DNA from: Flagellimonas marinaquae
GTDB taxonomy: Bacteria; Bacteroidota; Bacteroidia; Flavobacteriales; Flavobacteriaceae
Reading direction: 5' to 3'
Assembly: GCF_003992675.1 (NCBI RefSeq)
Contig: NZ_RZMZ01000015.1
Span: 62,001-126,000, forward strand
Length of the DNA: 64,000 bases
The notes under the pieces were generated by a model, which worked only from the letters and a program-made list of their open reading frames with translations, did not search any database and was not told the origin of the DNA. The position numbers and the translations under genes are program-made. Positions 18,119 to 26,338 of the stretch are shown here, piece after piece. Positions within the stretch are counted from its first letter, which is position 1. Each line of letters starts with the position of its first letter.

Positions 18119-19129
18119 TTATACGTTGGCAGATTTTACCGTTTTCACAATAACCGCCGCTACTTTGTATGGGTCGGCATTGGAAGCTGGTCTTCGGTCT
18201 TCCAACCATCCTTTCCAACCTTTCTCTACGGTCATAATTGGAATTCTGATGGAAGCACCCCTATCGGAAACCCCATAGCTAAAATCGCTAATGGATGCAG
18301 TTTCATGTTTACCGGTCAATCGCTCATCGTTGTACTCACCATAAACAGCGATGTGTTCCTTGGTTACGGGACGGAAAGCCTCACAAACTTTTTCGTATAC
18401 CTCTTTTGATCCACAAGTTCTCAACAGGGTATTGGAGAAATTGGCGTGCATACCAGAACCGTTCCAGTCACCTTTGATGGGTTTTGGGTGGTACTCAATA
18501 TAGTAGCCATAACTCTCGGTCAATCGCTGCAGCAAGTATCGTGCTACCCAAATCTCATCACCGGCTTTCTTGGCACCTTTGGCAAACAATTGGAATTCCC
18601 ACTGTCCTGCAGCAACCTCTTGGTTGATTCCTTCAAACTGAAGACCTGCATCCAAACATAGGTCGGCATGCTCCTCAACAAGGTCCCTGCCCCATGTATT
18701 TCTACCACCAACGGAGCAATAATAAAGACCTTGAGGACCAGGATAACCACCTACTGGGAATCCAAGTGGCAGTTGTGTCGCCGTATCCATAATAAAGTAC
18801 TCCTGCTCAAATCCAAACCAGAAATCATCATTGTCATCATCAATAGTGGATCTGGAGTTGCTCACGTGCGGAGTTCCGTCAGGGTTCAATACCTCGGTCA
18901 TCACCAAGTAGCCATTTCTTCGAGCTGGGTCGGGATAGATGGCAACAGGTTTCAAAAGACAGTCAGAGGAACCACCTTCAGCTTGTTTGGTAGAAGAACC
19001 GTCGAAGGACCACATCGGGCAGTCTTCCAATTTACCGCTAAAATCTTCCTCAATTCTAGTCTTGCTTCTAATATTGGCTGTAGGTTCATACCCATCCAAC
19101 CATAGATACTCTAATTTAGATTTGCTCAT
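18119..19129 (-). CDS. glnA: Glutamine synthetase, type II
   Basis: ATP-dependent synthesis of glutamine from glutamate and ammonia in the cytosol. At 336 residues with LEYLWLDGYEPTANIRSKTR at the start it belongs to the short, eukaryote-like GSII group. Visible are DGSSTKQAEGGSSD, FGFEQEYFI (metal ligands), the GINQEVAAGQWEFQ motif, and the ATP-site region KGDWNGSGMHANFS. It faces away from the GSIII gene, with a common 210-bp control region. GSI-type adenylylation is not expected. Confidence 0.95.
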   Translation of the reverse strand: MSKSKLEYLWLDGYEPTANIRSKTRIEEDFSGKLEDCPMWSFDGSSTKQAEGGSSDCLLKPVAIYPDPARRNGYLVMTEVLNPDGTPHVSNSRSTIDDDNDDFWFGFEQEYFIMDTATQLPLGFPVGGYPGPQGLYYCSVGGRNTWGRDLVEEHADLCLDAGLQFEGINQEVAAGQWEFQLFAKGAKKAGDEIWVARYLLQRLTESYGYYIEYHPKPIKGDWNGSGMHANFSNTLLRTCGSKEVYEKVCEAFRPVTKEHIAVYGEYNDERLTGKHETASISDFSYGVSDRGASIRIPIMTVEKGWKGWLEDRRPASNADPYKVAAVIVKTVKSANV

Positions 19130-19165
19130 AATGCTGGTAGTTAATCGTTCTCAATTTTATGATCA

Positions 19166-19173
19166 CAAAAATA
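19166..19173 (-). promoter_or_regulatory. Putative glnA promoter (-7 TATTTTTG)
   Basis: Matches TAnnTTTG on the minus strand. A TTG stands 18 bp further upstream, in the place of a -33 element. The ATG of glnA is 37 bp downstream. Confidence 0.55.
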
Positions 19174-19311
19174 GTTTTTTCATTTAATTATCAATATTTT
19201 AAAGGGTTAAAATCACAAAATTGCATTTAATATTTATTTTACCCCTATCAAAAGGAGGGTGGAATGAAAAAAAAGTAATTTTTGAAGCATATATTATTAA
19301 ATTCTTAATTG

Positions 19312-19319
19312 TAGATTTG
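19312..19319 (+). promoter_or_regulatory. Putative GSIII promoter (-7 TAGATTTG)
   Basis: Matches TAnnTTTG 20 bp before ATG 19340. An earlier ATG at 19333 is out of frame and soon stops, so 19340 is the start. Confidence 0.5.
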
Positions 19320-19339
19320 AATTTTAAAAATTATGGAAT

Positions 19340-21526
19340 ATGCCGAAAACAAGATTTGATGCCTTGGCCGAAAGCCGAAATAGGACACATGCCGATATAA
19401 ACGAGACAGGTAAAAGATCCGAGCTGTTCGGGAAAAATGTCTTCAATGAGGAAAAAATGCTTCAGTTTCTTACTGCTGAGGCATTTGAAAAGGTGAAATC
19501 AGCGATTTTTCAAGGTACCAAAATTGATCGAAAAATTGCCGACCAGGTCGCCGAGGGAATGAAAGCTTGGGCACTTTCCATGGGCGCGACCCATTATACC
19601 CATTGGTTTCAGCCCTTGACTGGTGCCACAGCAGAAAAGCATGATGCATTTTTTGATATTCTGCCCAACGGTAAGGCCATGGAAAAGTTTGGTGGAGCCC
19701 AATTGGTTCAGCAAGAACCTGATGCATCCAGTTTTCCTAGCGGAGGAATCCGAAACACCTTCGAGGCCCGCGGCTACACCGCTTGGGACCCTACCTCCCC
19801 AGCATTTATTTATAAAACCACACTCTGTATCCCAACCATATTTGTCGCTTATACCGGTGAAGCCCTGGACAATAAAGCGCCTCTGCTACGTGCCCTTCAG
19901 GCTGTGGATCAGGCCGCAACCGGAGTGGCACAGTATTTTGACAAAAACGTACGGAAAGTTTATGCTACATTAGGTTGGGAGCAAGAATACTTTTTGATCG
20001 ATAAGGCATTGGTCAATTCCCGAATGGATCTTTCCGTAACGGGACGGACCTTAGTGGGCAGCTTTTCCGCCAAGGGTCAGCAATTGGACGACCACTATTT
20101 TGGTGTAATCCCTGCAAGGGTACTGGGTTTCATGAGCGAACTGGAAAAAGAATGTACCAAATTGGGCATTCCGGTAAAGACACGCCATAACGAGGTAGCG
20201 CCCAATCAGTTTGAGCTTGCTCCGGTATTCGAGGAAGCCAATTTGTCCGTAGACCATAATTTGTTGTTGATGGATGTGATGGAGGAAATTGCCGACAAAT
20301 ACAATTTCTCCGTCCTCTTCCATGAAAAGCCCTTTGCAGGAATCAATGGTTCGGGAAAACACAATAACTGGTCCTTGGCCACCGATACAGGGGTAAACCT
20401 GCTGAGTCCAGGGAGTACGCCGATGAAAAACCTTCAGTTTTTGACCTTCTTTGTGAACACCATCAAAGCTGTGGACACCTATGAAGAATTGTTAAGGGCT
20501 TCTATCGCCTCCGCCAGTAACGACCATCGATTGGGAGCCAACGAGGCACCACCGCCCATCATTTCCATATTTATAGGAAAGCAACTGAGCGATGTGCTGG
20601 ATGAACTGGAAGGGGTTTCCAAAGGAAAATTGTCGCCTCAGGAAAAAACGGAGCTCAAATTGAACGTGGTTGGAAAGATTCCCGAAATATTGCTCGACAA
20701 TACGGATAGGAACAGAACCTCGCCTTTTGCGTTTACCGGAAACAAGTTTGAAATGAGAGGGGTAGGGGCCAAGACGAATTGTGCTAAGCCCATGACCATG
20801 CTGAATACCATTGTGGCCAAGCAGCTGACCGACTTTAAAAAAGAGGTCGATGCACTTATCGATAAGAAAAACCTGAAAAAGGACGAAGCCGTTTTCAATG
20901 TGCTTCGGGAGTATATCAAAACCTCCAAACGTATCCGCTTTGAAGGGGATGGCTATGGGGTAGAATGGCAAGAAGAAGCGAGAAGACGCAAACTGAGCAT
21001 TAACAAAAACACCCCGGAGGCGTTGCAAGTTATCACAGCAAAGGAGAGCTTGGAACTTTTCAAGCAAATGGATGTGATGAACGAAGTGGAGCTTAAGGCC
21101 CACAAGGAGGTAGAGTTGGGAGCCTACATTTTCCATATTCAGATTGAAGGGCGTGTGCTAGGCGAAATGGTGTACAACCATATTATTCCTGCCGCGGTCA
21201 AATATCAGAACATCCTTTTGGAAAACATCCATGGGTTGAAAGAGGTGTATGGAGCGGCCCATAAGAAAATGGGAGAGGTCCAATTGAACATTTTGGAGCA
21301 AATCGCGGAGCATATCGTTGAGATCAAAAAGCTAACGGACGAAATGGCCGATGCCCGAAAGCGTGCCAATGGCATGTCGGCAGTAGAGAAAAAAGCCCAG
21401 GCCTACTGCAACAATGTAAAACCCTATTTTGATAAAATCCGGGAGCATTCCGATACCTTGGAGAAATTGATTGCCGATGAATTATGGCCCTTTACCAAGT
21501 ATCGCGAGATGCTGTTCTCCAAATAG
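19340..21526 (+). CDS. glnN: Glutamine synthetase, type III
   Basis: Large dodecameric glutamine synthetase of 728 residues, the GSIII type common in Bacteroidota. Visible are THYTHWFQPLTG, the catalytic-region WEQEYFLID, HEKPFAGINGSGKHNNWS (ATP/glutamate site) and ASNDHRLGANEAPP. The C-terminal third is helical. It is divergent from GSII, so two unrelated glutamine synthetases share one intergenic region, which suggests coordinated or alternative nitrogen control. It ends in a hairpin that overlaps the promoter of the next gene. Confidence 0.96.
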   Translation: MPKTRFDALAESRNRTHADINETGKRSELFGKNVFNEEKMLQFLTAEAFEKVKSAIFQGTKIDRKIADQVAEGMKAWALSMGATHYTHWFQPLTGATAEKHDAFFDILPNGKAMEKFGGAQLVQQEPDASSFPSGGIRNTFEARGYTAWDPTSPAFIYKTTLCIPTIFVAYTGEALDNKAPLLRALQAVDQAATGVAQYFDKNVRKVYATLGWEQEYFLIDKALVNSRMDLSVTGRTLVGSFSAKGQQLDDHYFGVIPARVLGFMSELEKECTKLGIPVKTRHNEVAPNQFELAPVFEEANLSVDHNLLLMDVMEEIADKYNFSVLFHEKPFAGINGSGKHNNWSLATDTGVNLLSPGSTPMKNLQFLTFFVNTIKAVDTYEELLRASIASASNDHRLGANEAPPPIISIFIGKQLSDVLDELEGVSKGKLSPQEKTELKLNVVGKIPEILLDNTDRNRTSPFAFTGNKFEMRGVGAKTNCAKPMTMLNTIVAKQLTDFKKEVDALIDKKNLKKDEAVFNVLREYIKTSKRIRFEGDGYGVEWQEEARRRKLSINKNTPEALQVITAKESLELFKQMDVMNEVELKAHKEVELGAYIFHIQIEGRVLGEMVYNHIIPAAVKYQNILLENIHGLKEVYGAAHKKMGEVQLNILEQIAEHIVEIKKLTDEMADARKRANGMSAVEKKAQAYCNNVKPYFDKIREHSDTLEKLIADELWPFTKYREMLFSK

Positions 21527-21549
21527 GACCACTCACAAAAAGGGAAAAG

Positions 21550-21592
21550 ACGGAAAGCATATCAATAATTTGATGGCTTTCCGTTATTTTTG
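21550..21592 (+). terminator. GSIII terminator overlapping the next gene's -7 box
   Basis: Arms ACGGAAAGC (21550-21558) and GCTTTCCGT (21576-21584) are followed by a T-rich tail whose last eight bases, TATTTTTG (21585-21592), match the TAnnTTTG -7 box. ATG 21607 is 14 bp downstream, so the end of one transcript and the start of the next are fused. Confidence 0.65.
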
Positions 21593-21606
21593 CCCAAACC
21601 TTTCAT

Positions 21607-22785
21607 ATGTCATCCGATACCAGTAAGAGATATGCACAACGAGGTGTCTCCGCCTCCAAGGAAGATGTGCACAATGCCATAAAAAATATTGACAAAGGTC
21701 TTTTTCCAAAAGCGTTCTGTAAAATCGTACCCGATTACCTAACGGGTAGCGACGATCACTGTTTGGTAATGCATGCCGATGGTGCTGGTACCAAGTCCTC
21801 TTTGGCCTATATGTATTGGAAGGAAACCGGGGATATTTCCGTTTGGAAAGGGATTGCCCAAGATGCCCTGATCATGAATGTGGACGATCTGATCTGTGTA
21901 GGTGCTACCGACAATATCATGTTATCCTCTACCATTGGTCGAAACAAAAACTTGATTCCCGGAGAGGTCATCTCTGCTATCATCAATGGTACCGAAGAAT
22001 TGATTGCCGATTTGGAGAAACATGGCATTACCATTCGTTCCACTGGAGGCGAAACAGCCGATGTGGGCGATTTGGTGCGTACCATCATTGTGGATTCAAC
22101 GGTTACGGCCCGAATGGAGCGCAAAAATGTCATTGACAATGCCAATATCAAAGCAGGTGATGTGATCGTAGGCTTAGCTTCTTTTGGAAAAGCGAGCTAC
22201 GAAAGTGAATACAATGGAGGAATGGGCAGCAATGGGCTCACCTCTGCCAGACATGATGTATTTTCGAAATATTTGGCCAAAAAATATCCCGAAAGCTTTG
22301 ATGCTTCCGTTCCAGAGGAACTGGTATATTCAGGAAACACAAAATTGACGGATGAAGTACCGGAATCACCGCTTGATGCAGGAAAACTGGTTTTATCGCC
22401 CACCCGAACCTACGCACCCATTATCAAAAAAGTGTTGGAGCGCTACTCATCCGAAGAAATTCACGGTATGGTACATTGCAGCGGTGGTGCACAGACCAAA
22501 ATTCTCCACTTTGTGGAGAACCTACATATCATCAAGGACAACATGTTTCCTATCCCACCATTGTTCAAACTGATACAGGAACAATCCAATACCGATTGGA
22601 AAGAAATGTACCAAGTGTTCAATTGCGGACACCGAATGGAACTGTATGTGGATGAGAAGGTTGCTGAGGATATTGTAGCCATTTCCCAAAGCTTTGATGT
22701 GGATGCCCAGATCATTGGCCGAGTGGAATCATCCGATACCAAAAAATTGACCATCCAGAGTACCTACGGTAAGTTTACCTATTAG
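21607..22785 (+). CDS. PurM-like AIR synthase family protein
   Basis: A 392-residue protein of the AIR synthase-related family. PurM makes aminoimidazole ribotide from FGAM with ATP in purine synthesis. Seen here are KRYAQRGVSASKEDVHNAI, HADGAGTKSSLAY (family glycine/Lys loop), DALIMNVDDLICVGA, and the segment GGETADVGDLVRT (ATP/metal site). It is longer than classic PurM (about 345), and its position near prfA and pyrF fits the flavobacterial nucleotide cluster. It is probably the functional PurM, but a paralogue elsewhere cannot be excluded. Confidence 0.85.
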   Translation: MSSDTSKRYAQRGVSASKEDVHNAIKNIDKGLFPKAFCKIVPDYLTGSDDHCLVMHADGAGTKSSLAYMYWKETGDISVWKGIAQDALIMNVDDLICVGATDNIMLSSTIGRNKNLIPGEVISAIINGTEELIADLEKHGITIRSTGGETADVGDLVRTIIVDSTVTARMERKNVIDNANIKAGDVIVGLASFGKASYESEYNGGMGSNGLTSARHDVFSKYLAKKYPESFDASVPEELVYSGNTKLTDEVPESPLDAGKLVLSPTRTYAPIIKKVLERYSSEEIHGMVHCSGGAQTKILHFVENLHIIKDNMFPIPPLFKLIQEQSNTDWKEMYQVFNCGHRMELYVDEKVAEDIVAISQSFDVDAQIIGRVESSDTKKLTIQSTYGKFTY

Positions 22786-22832
22786 CATACGATTTCCCTC
22801 GAAATAGCGTTTTAATTTATAAACCTCACGCT

Positions 22833-23273
22833 ATGGAAAGAAAGGAATTCCTACGAAGTTTGGGCGCCGGCGCTGCTTTTGCCCTTGCATTCCCCTGTTT
22901 ACACGGCTGCTCCAAGGACGAAGTGAATGGAAATTTGGTGGAAGAACCCACTGGAGTCGATTTTACCATCGATTTGACGTCGCAAGAAGCCGCTAATCTC
23001 TCGCAAAACGGTGGTTTTATCCTCAAAAACTTAGTGGTGGTCGCAAGGAATTTGGAGGGTGAGTATGTGGCCGCTAGTCAGGTCTGCAGCCATGAATCCT
23101 ATGATCAGGTGAGGTTTGTAAACCAGAATGGCGGTATTTTTTATTGCGACGTCCATGGATCAAGGTTCGATCAAGACGGCACACCCCTCAATCAGGTGGA
23201 TGGAAACCCGGCCAGAGCCTTAAAGGTGTACAATACAGAACTCAACGGCTCCGAATTGCGAGTGTTTGAGTAA
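22833..23273 (+). CDS. Exported Rieske 2Fe-2S protein
   Basis: A 146-residue electron carrier of the envelope. The N-terminus MERKEFLRSLGAGAAFALAF resembles a Tat-type signal with one Arg (RKEFLR), and LHGC near residue 27 is a possible lipobox. The Rieske ligands are C-S-H (in VCSHESYD) and C-D-V-H (in YCDVHGSRF), the normal CxH and CxxH pair. It is the first gene of a same-strand run (Rieske, thioredoxin, ApbE, DUF4266, DUF3570) with gaps of about 30 bp or less, so it likely passes electrons within that system. The partner is unknown. Confidence 0.92.
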   Translation: MERKEFLRSLGAGAAFALAFPCLHGCSKDEVNGNLVEEPTGVDFTIDLTSQEAANLSQNGGFILKNLVVVARNLEGEYVAASQVCSHESYDQVRFVNQNGGIFYCDVHGSRFDQDGTPLNQVDGNPARALKVYNTELNGSELRVFE

Positions 23274-23292
23274 TTTGCTAATCCCAAATCGA

Positions 23293-23730
23293 ATGAAAAA
23301 CATCATCTATATATGGCTACTTTGCTGCTCCTGTGCGCTTCAGGCACAACAATGGGAGGAAAGTTTTGATGATGCCCTAGCCAAAGCCTCGGCCGAGGAA
23401 AAACCGATTGTATTGGTGTTTTCAGGTTCAGATTGGTGCGCTCCCTGCATCCGTTTAAAACGACATATTTTTGACAGCGATGAGTTTAAGGCCTACGCTT
23501 TGGAACATTATGTGATGTACGATGCCGATTTCCCTAGAAAGAAGCAGAACAAACTGCCAGAGGAAAAGCTGAACCAGAATAAATCCCTGGCAGAAAAATA
23601 TAACCCAAAGGGTTATTTTCCATTGGTGGTAGTGATGGACAAAAATCAGAAAGTCTTGGGAACCACAGGCTTTGTGGCCCGAACCAGTCCTGAAAAGTAT
23701 ATCAAGACCCTTAATAAATTCCTCCAATGA
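23293..23730 (+). CDS. Exported thioredoxin-like protein
   Basis: A 145-residue protein with signal peptide ending near LQAQ and a thioredoxin fold with active site W-C-A-P-C (in SDWCAPCIRLKR). A cis-Pro region is seen in YFPLVVVMD. ATG 23293 is preferred over the in-frame TTG/GTG-type start at 23266, which overlaps the Rieske stop and lacks a signal-peptide start. It probably reduces disulfides or maintains partners in the periplasm. Its stop overlaps the ApbE start by 4 bp (ATGA), which indicates coupling. Confidence 0.9.
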   Translation: MKNIIYIWLLCCSCALQAQQWEESFDDALAKASAEEKPIVLVFSGSDWCAPCIRLKRHIFDSDEFKAYALEHYVMYDADFPRKKQNKLPEEKLNQNKSLAEKYNPKGYFPLVVVMDKNQKVLGTTGFVARTSPEKYIKTLNKFLQ

Positions 23731-24722
23731 AAACGTTGTTTGCCTTGACCTGCAGTCTGTGTTGCCTGCTGTCTTTCGGGCAGTCGAGGCAAACGGATGT
23801 AACTGTAAAAAAGACCTTGAAATTGATGGGGACCCGGTTTGAGATTACCGTAGTGGCACCCAACGAGGAAATAGGGTACATCAATATTGATGAAGCTGTA
23901 TCCGAGATTGAACGCATCGAAAGGCTCATTTCATCTTGGGATGAAAAATCAGAAACCTCTTTAATCAACAAAAATGCCGGAATCAAGCCCGTAAAAGTGA
24001 GTCGTGAGCTGTTTAATTTGATAGAAAGAGCCATCAAAATATCGGAAATCACTGATGGGGCCTTCGATATCACCTATGCTTCCATGGACCAGATTTGGAA
24101 GTTTGATGGGAGCATGGATAAAATGCCTACGGCTGACAAAATCAAAAATTCTGTTGCCAAAGTGGGCTATCAAAAAATGGTACTGAATGCCGAGAATTCA
24201 ACCGTATTTCTTCCCGAAAAAGGCATGAAAATCGGATTTGGCGCCATCGGCAAAGGTTATGCCGCTGATAAAGCCAAGGATCTATTGGTTTCCAAAGAGG
24301 TCAAAGGCGGAATCATCAACGCTTCAGGCGATCTTACCACCTGGGGTACCAAAGTCACTGGCGAAAAATGGTTGGTGGGCATCGCCAATCCGCTCAGTAA
24401 AGACAAAGTATTTAGTTGGCTGCCCGTAGTGGAGTCCTCTGTGGCCACATCTGGGAATTACGAGAAATATATCACCCTCAATGGGGAAAAATATTCCCAT
24501 ATCATCGACCCTAGAACAGGGTATCCCACTAAGGGCATCAATAGTGTATCCATTTTTGCCAAGCAAGCCGAGCTGTGCGATGCCTTGGCTACCGCTGTCT
24601 TTACCATGGGACGTGATGTAGGGCTGCATATGATCAACCAAATTGATGGGGTAGAGGCTGTCATTGTGGATTCGGAGAATAAAGTTCATCGAAGTTCGGG
24701 CATTCTGTTCGATACGAATTAG
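23727..24722 (+). CDS. apbE: FAD:protein FMN transferase (ApbE)
   Basis: Transfers FMN from FAD to Ser/Thr of extracytoplasmic proteins. The 331-residue protein has a signal peptide ending near SFGQ. Family motifs are MGTRFEITVV, GAFDITYASMDQIWKF, GFGAIGKGYAADKA, and NASGDLTTWG. The C-terminal DPRTGYPTKG and the AELCDALATAVFTMG segment hold metal/FAD-binding residues. It is translationally coupled to the thioredoxin gene and followed by DUF4266 and DUF3570 genes, a neighbourhood that recurs in other phyla. The protein it modifies is not obvious here. Confidence 0.95.
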   Translation: MKTLFALTCSLCCLLSFGQSRQTDVTVKKTLKLMGTRFEITVVAPNEEIGYINIDEAVSEIERIERLISSWDEKSETSLINKNAGIKPVKVSRELFNLIERAIKISEITDGAFDITYASMDQIWKFDGSMDKMPTADKIKNSVAKVGYQKMVLNAENSTVFLPEKGMKIGFGAIGKGYAADKAKDLLVSKEVKGGIINASGDLTTWGTKVTGEKWLVGIANPLSKDKVFSWLPVVESSVATSGNYEKYITLNGEKYSHIIDPRTGYPTKGINSVSIFAKQAELCDALATAVFTMGRDVGLHMINQIDGVEAVIVDSENKVHRSSGILFDTN

Positions 24723-24734
24723 TACATTTAGCTC

Positions 24735-24944
24735 ATGCGAAAATTCTTTTGGTTATTGATACTGCTTAGTAGTTCCAGTTCCTGCGTTGTCGTTCGCGAG
24801 TACGACAAGGTTTATGTGAACGATGAGGAGATGCAGTTAAGTGCAAGGCCGTGCGAGCGGTTCGAGACCAATTTCCATATTTACAGGGAGGCTTCCGCTG
24901 GTGCAAATGGTGGTAAAACGGGTGGTGGATGCGGATGCAATTAA
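24735..24944 (+). CDS. DUF4266 small lipoprotein
   Basis: A 69-residue protein with a lipobox (SSSSC, Cys 17), so lipid-anchored in the envelope. The C-terminal half carries ERFETNFHIYREASAGANGG and a terminal GGGCGCN, both typical of DUF4266. A flavinylation target would show a Ser/Thr next to Gly-Ala; the S-A-G-A stretch is the only similar site and is not a clear match. The function is unknown. It stands between apbE and the DUF3570 gene, with which it nearly always travels. Confidence 0.9.
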   Translation: MRKFFWLLILLSSSSSCVVVREYDKVYVNDEEMQLSARPCERFETNFHIYREASAGANGGKTGGGCGCN

Positions 24945-24973
24945 TACATAGGAGCAATCGATACAAAAAAACC

Positions 24974-26269
24974 ATGATCCAATTCACCTGTTCCATAAAA
25001 CCTGTTTCTCTGATTTTCTTCTTTTTGACGGTCTGTGTTGGATGGGCACAGCAAGGCAATACCTCTTATAAGCGAAGGGTTCTGGAGGCGAGCGAAGTTG
25101 ACTTGTTGTTCAGTTATTACAATCAAGATGGGCAAAATGCAGCCGTAACTGGCGGTGAGGGCACCGAGGAGTTGACTGATGCCACTTCGAGCATTGTGTT
25201 GCGCATGCCCATGAACGAGGACGATATCTTAACGGTCGATGTGGGTCTTTCTGCCTATACTTCAGCATCCTCCAGCAACGTCAATCCTTTGGATGGTGGT
25301 GTGGATGTGAGTCCGTTTGATGCCTCTTCGGGCGAATCGCGCAGGGATGTGCTGGCTTACATCAACCCGACCTACCAGCACAGTTCCGATGACCGAAACA
25401 CCATTTGGAGCGCCAACGGCTATTTTTCATCGGAGTACGATTATGTTTCGATAGGATTTGGGGGCAGCTTTACCAAGTTGTTCAAAGAAAAAAATACGGA
25501 AATCACCCTTAGCGGTCGTGTATTTTTGGATAAATGGAATTCCCAATACCCCATAGAGCTGCGCAATGGCTTTTTTGATGATCGCATCACAGGAAATGGG
25601 ACCTATCAACCTATTTTTTCGGAATTTGAGAATGAAAACAGGAACTCCTATTCACTTTCACTGAGTTTCAGCCAAATCTTGACCCAAAAATTGCAGGGAG
25701 CCCTTTTTATGGACGTGGTTTCCCAAAACGGCCTGTTGAGTACGCCCTTCCAGCGGGTCTATTTTTCGGATTTTGAGGATTTTTTTATTGATGAGTTTCA
25801 ATTGGCGGACAATGTGGAGCAATTGCCCGATAGCCGTTTTAAAATTCCCATTGGTGGGCGGTTAAACTATTACCTGAACGATTTGATAATTCTGCGATCG
25901 TATTATCGTTTTTATTGGGACGATTGGGGAGTTCAATCCCATACAGCGAGTTTGGAAGCTCCAATAAAGATTACGGATAAGTTTACCCTGTTTCCCACCT
26001 ATCGATACTATACCCAAACTGCGGCGGATTATTTTTATCCCAAGGAAGAGGCGTTGTCTACCTTTGAGTTTTATACGTCGGACTACGATTTGTCCAACTA
26101 CGATGCGCATCAATACGGGATGGGGGTGCAGTATAAGGATATTTTTACCAGTGCCCGGGTGCTCAGCTTTGGGTTAAAGACCATCAACCTACGCTTTAGT
26201 CAATACGACCGCAGCGACGGCCTCAATGCTTTCATCGTTACCTTGGGGACTACTTTTGTTGGCAACTGA
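24974..26269 (+). CDS. DUF3570 outer-membrane beta-barrel protein
   Basis: A 431-residue exported protein (signal peptide ending near GWAQ) of the DUF3570 family, predicted to be an outer-membrane beta-barrel. Alternating aromatic and polar strands run through the whole length. The segment DGGVDVSPFDASSGESRRDV near residue 107 is a family hallmark. The ATG at 24974 is preferred to the earlier in-frame ATG at 24929, which lies inside the DUF4266 gene and gives no signal peptide at the start. It closes the redox operon and may be the exit or docking part. Confidence 0.88.
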   Translation: MIQFTCSIKPVSLIFFFLTVCVGWAQQGNTSYKRRVLEASEVDLLFSYYNQDGQNAAVTGGEGTEELTDATSSIVLRMPMNEDDILTVDVGLSAYTSASSSNVNPLDGGVDVSPFDASSGESRRDVLAYINPTYQHSSDDRNTIWSANGYFSSEYDYVSIGFGGSFTKLFKEKNTEITLSGRVFLDKWNSQYPIELRNGFFDDRITGNGTYQPIFSEFENENRNSYSLSLSFSQILTQKLQGALFMDVVSQNGLLSTPFQRVYFSDFEDFFIDEFQLADNVEQLPDSRFKIPIGGRLNYYLNDLIILRSYYRFYWDDWGVQSHTASLEAPIKITDKFTLFPTYRYYTQTAADYFYPKEEALSTFEFYTSDYDLSNYDAHQYGMGVQYKDIFTSARVLSFGLKTINLRFSQYDRSDGLNAFIVTLGTTFVGN

Positions 26270-26324
26270 CCCCTAGGATTTACCAAATAATCCCGTTAAA
26301 AAATCGTAAATTCGCATTCCTATT

Positions 26325-26330
26325 AGGAGG
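26325..26330 (+). promoter_or_regulatory. Strong Shine-Dalgarno before prfA
   Basis: AGGAGG lies 8 bases before ATG 26339. Most Bacteroidota genes lack a Shine-Dalgarno sequence, so this perfect one fixes the start and suggests strong initiation. Confidence 0.7.
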
Positions 26331-26338
26331 ATTGATTT

